Assembly (NCBI GenBank): GCA_021736135.1
Contig: JAIPGO010000031.1
Location: forward strand, 1 to 37,086
DNA: 37,086 nt
DNA from: Candidatus Cloacimonadota bacterium
GTDB taxonomy: Bacteria; Cloacimonadota; Cloacimonadia; Cloacimonadales; TCS61
Reading direction: 5' to 3'
Shown: piece after piece, positions 35,536-37,086 of the stretch
How positions within the stretch are numbered: the first letter of the stretch is position 1
Layout: every line of letters starts with the position of its first letter
The notes under the pieces: model-generated
What the model saw: only the letters and a program-made list of their open reading frames with translations
What the model was told of the DNA's origin: nothing
The model's database searches: none
Position numbers and translations under genes: made by a program

Positions 35536-35556
35536 TGTCTAAATTTTTTATAGACA
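35536..35556. promoter_or_regulatory. Small inverted repeat between comB and the LruC gene
   Basis: TGTCTA (35536-35541) and TAGACA (35551-35556) are complementary, with an A/T spacer. They lie about 55 bases before comB, near TTGTTC and TTTATATC elements that could form its promoter. An operator is possible but unproven. Confidence 0.25.
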
Positions 35557-35611
35557 AATTGTTTGTTCAATCTTTTATATCATTTAGAATACATGCTTCC
35601 GTTGGAGGATA

Positions 35612-36313
35612 ATGATGAAAATAAAGATTTTACCTTTGCTGGAAGGTGCAGTTCGAGCGGAAGGAATAGCGGTAGTAATTGATGTTTTCCGGGCTTTCAG
35701 CCTGGAATGTTATCTCTATCATCTTGGAGTGAAAGAAGTGATCCCGGTCGCAAGTCTGGAAAACGCTCTCAGGTTAAAAAGGCAGCATCCTGATTTTCTG
35801 CTCTTCGGTGAAAAAATGGGACTTAATCAACAAGGTTTCGATTTTGGTAATTCTCCTTTTTATGCTCAGCAGGCTGAATTAAAAGGAAAAAGTATTATCC
35901 ATTCCACTTCCTCAGGAACAAGAGGTTTACTGACTGCTCTTGCTTCTCAGGCTGAAATTGTAATTACCGGAAGCTATGTTAATGCTGCAGCAATTGCCCG
36001 GTATATTTTAGATCAGCAGCCCGAAAAGGTAACCCTCATTCCCATGGGCTGGGCTTGTGAATATGTTACGCAAGAAGATCAATTCTGTGCTGAATACATA
36101 ATTTCTCTGCTAAAAAGCGAACCCGATCCACATCCCGATTATATGATAGAACTCTACGAAACCGATGGCAAACGCTTCTTCAATCCTGAAAACCAGCAAT
36201 CCATGCCCATAGCCGATTTCTTCCTCTGCCTGCAGCGTAACATATTCGATTTCATCCTCAAAGCAGAACAAGATAAAACCGGAATAGTAAAACTCCAAAA
36301 AATCGATATTTGA
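35612..36313 (+). CDS. comB: 2-phosphosulfolactate phosphatase family protein (ComB)
   Basis: 233 residues, the normal ComB length. GGAGG lies three bases before a first ATG (35612) and six before a second (35615), so translation may start at the second. Family motifs: AVVIDVFRAFS (about 20-30), GVKEVIPVASLENAL, FGEKMGLNQQGFDFGNSP (about 69-86), IIHSTSSGTRGL (about 99-110) and a C-terminal DFFLCLQRN. ComB is a cytoplasmic Mg-dependent acid phosphatase that makes sulfolactate from 2-phosphosulfolactate in coenzyme M biosynthesis. Outside methanogens its role is often unknown; no ComA, ComC or sulfonate genes are seen nearby. It is single and followed by a long hairpin repeat. Confidence 0.9.
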   Translation: MMKIKILPLLEGAVRAEGIAVVIDVFRAFSLECYLYHLGVKEVIPVASLENALRLKRQHPDFLLFGEKMGLNQQGFDFGNSPFYAQQAELKGKSIIHSTSSGTRGLLTALASQAEIVITGSYVNAAAIARYILDQQPEKVTLIPMGWACEYVTQEDQFCAEYIISLLKSEPDPHPDYMIELYETDGKRFFNPENQQSMPIADFFLCLQRNIFDFILKAEQDKTGIVKLQKIDI

Positions 36314-36330
36314 CGCCTACCCAATCCCCA

Positions 36331-36563
36331 TAAGTCAGACGTTCACCAGTGCGCAGCTTGGGGAATGAATGACGACAATTTTTTTGGAGTAAATTAACAG
36401 TGTTAATTTGTAGAAAACGCAGTTTTCTGAAGCACAAACCACCCAGCTAAAACCTTGCGGATGGTTTTTAGACCTCCGCAATAGTTGAATATATATATTC
36501 ATAAGATTCGGGAGTTAAGGTCGTGTTCATTCCCCTTGCTGCGCATAGGTGAACGTCCACTTA
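36331..36563. repeat. Long-armed hairpin element carrying three inner stem-loops
   Basis: The outer arms 36331-36376 (TAAGTCAGACGTTCACCAG...) and 36520-36563 (...AGGTGAACGTCCACTTA) are inverted complements over about 44 bp. The loop holds three smaller hairpins: 36390-36408 (AAATTAACA-G-TGTTAATTT type), 36412-36428 (AGAAAAC-GCA-GTTTTCT) and 36457-36479 (GCGGA-GGT ... ACC-TCCGC). The outer arms recur at 16588-16707 without this core; the core recurs inverted at 15436-15507. It starts 18 bases after the comB stop and could act as its transcript end. No transposase is encoded. Confidence 0.8.
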
Positions 36564-37086
36564 GAGGAATTATCCTTTATGATTTGATAAGGAGTCAGAA
36601 AAAACCTGAGACTCCATCGTATCAGACCATCCCTGGTTTGATTTGTATTCGATTTACCCATAACTCAGCACTATTCACTTATTTCAAGTTCATTCACAGT
36701 TCACTTTTTTTTAGAAAACTGTTGGTTTCTTACATTAACATGTTAATGCACTCACAGACACTGTATTAGTAAGTGAAAGTTTAGTAGTGTTCTGGAGAAG
36801 TCTGGGAGATGTGGGTGGGAGGGGGCATATTTCTAAAATTGGATATCCTTTTCGAGAAAAAGAAACAACACAATAATAGTACCTGCTTTCAAAAACAGGA
36901 TATCCCTGGTTTTTCTTTTAGAATAGTATTTATTCTATATATAACTCCACTACTGTCCAGTTATAAGTCAAACAATGTCAACTGCTTAGAATCAGCAGGA
37001 TGCTCCACTCTGTAAACAGATTTTGTAAGTAGCTGGTAAATAGACACTTTCTCAAAAACAGATACACTCAAAATTTGTAGAATATT
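36564..37086. other. Gene-free right end of the window
   Basis: No convincing gene is seen. The short open frames here lack ribosome binding sites and family signals. The stretch includes a GGATATCC palindrome twice (around 36841 and 36898) and the repeat shared with 15.96 kb. Confidence 0.5.
36829..36895 (+). repeat. Second copy of the 15.96-kb repeat
   Basis: TATTTCTAAAATTGGATATCC, GAGAAAAAGAAACAAC and ATAATAG align by eye with 15962-16035 in the same orientation. This links the two gene-free regions as hosts of the same decayed repeat families. Confidence 0.5.

Noticed and set aside
36331-36563. CRISPR array or tRNA-like structure
   Set aside because: The repeats are inverted arms with a single core, not regularly spaced direct repeats. 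No tRNA cloverleaf or CCA-type end is visible here or elsewhere in the window.
36809-37015. 68-residue open frame near the right end
   Set aside because: It overlaps repeat DNA shared with 15.96 kb, has no convincing ribosome binding site and no recognisable protein pattern.

Overview
The window is about 37 kb of AT-leaning bacterial DNA from a two-membraned (Gram-negative-type) bacterium of the Bacteroidota/Fibrobacterota/Cloacimonadota (FCB) kind. Three large secreted proteins end in the NNYPNPF-type Por/type IX secretion sorting domain (YPNPF, a KVYNIKGELV-like strand, then ASGVYFY). Dockerin, lamin-tail and LruC domains, and intergenic arrays of GTGAGAC/GACTCAC heptamers, fit an uncultured Cloacimonadota-like lineage. 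The phylum is an inference; no rRNA or tRNA gene is visible.

Layout. (1) 0.3-4.15 kb, minus: a secreted multidomain CotH-kinase protein with lamin-tail domains and a C-terminal dockerin. (2) 4.5-8.4 kb, plus: three tandem paralogues of an unrecognised exported family, the first broken by an in-frame amber codon, followed by a GNAT acetyltransferase. (3) 14.15-9.19 kb, minus: two tandem paralogous cytoplasmic TPR-histidine kinases (the downstream one split by a frameshift in an A8 run) and a small VirK-like exported protein. (4) 14.3-15.3 kb, plus: a degraded TetR regulator gene and a PAT-type acetyltransferase. (5) 15.3-16.85 kb: gene-free DNA made of decayed inverted repeats. (6) 16.85-18.67 kb: lepA. 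(7) 18.78-28.67 kb, plus: four genes that look like one operon for exported proteins: a propeller-like lipoprotein, a 1008-residue W-x-D-x-R repeat protein, an M14 carboxypeptidase and a C25 gingipain-like protein. (8) 28.7-34.0 kb, plus: a tightly coupled six-gene poly-gamma-glutamate operon. (9) A minus-strand LruC lipoprotein gene, then plus-strand comB. (10) 36.3-37.1 kb: repeats, including a long-armed hairpin element that recurs in region 5.

The most interesting unit is region 8. PgsB (ATP-dependent amide ligase), PgsC (membrane partner) and PgsW are joined by an exported protein of unknown function, a probable outer-membrane beta-barrel and an N-formylglutamate-amidohydrolase-like enzyme. 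Overlapping start and stop codons join most of these genes. The PgsA/CapA protein used by Gram-positive producers is absent from this cluster. The set suggests a dedicated route for making, exporting and trimming poly-gamma-glutamate across two membranes.

Several genes carry single lesions (an amber codon, A8 and T7 runs). These could be true decay, slippage sites or assembly errors, and read-level data would decide.
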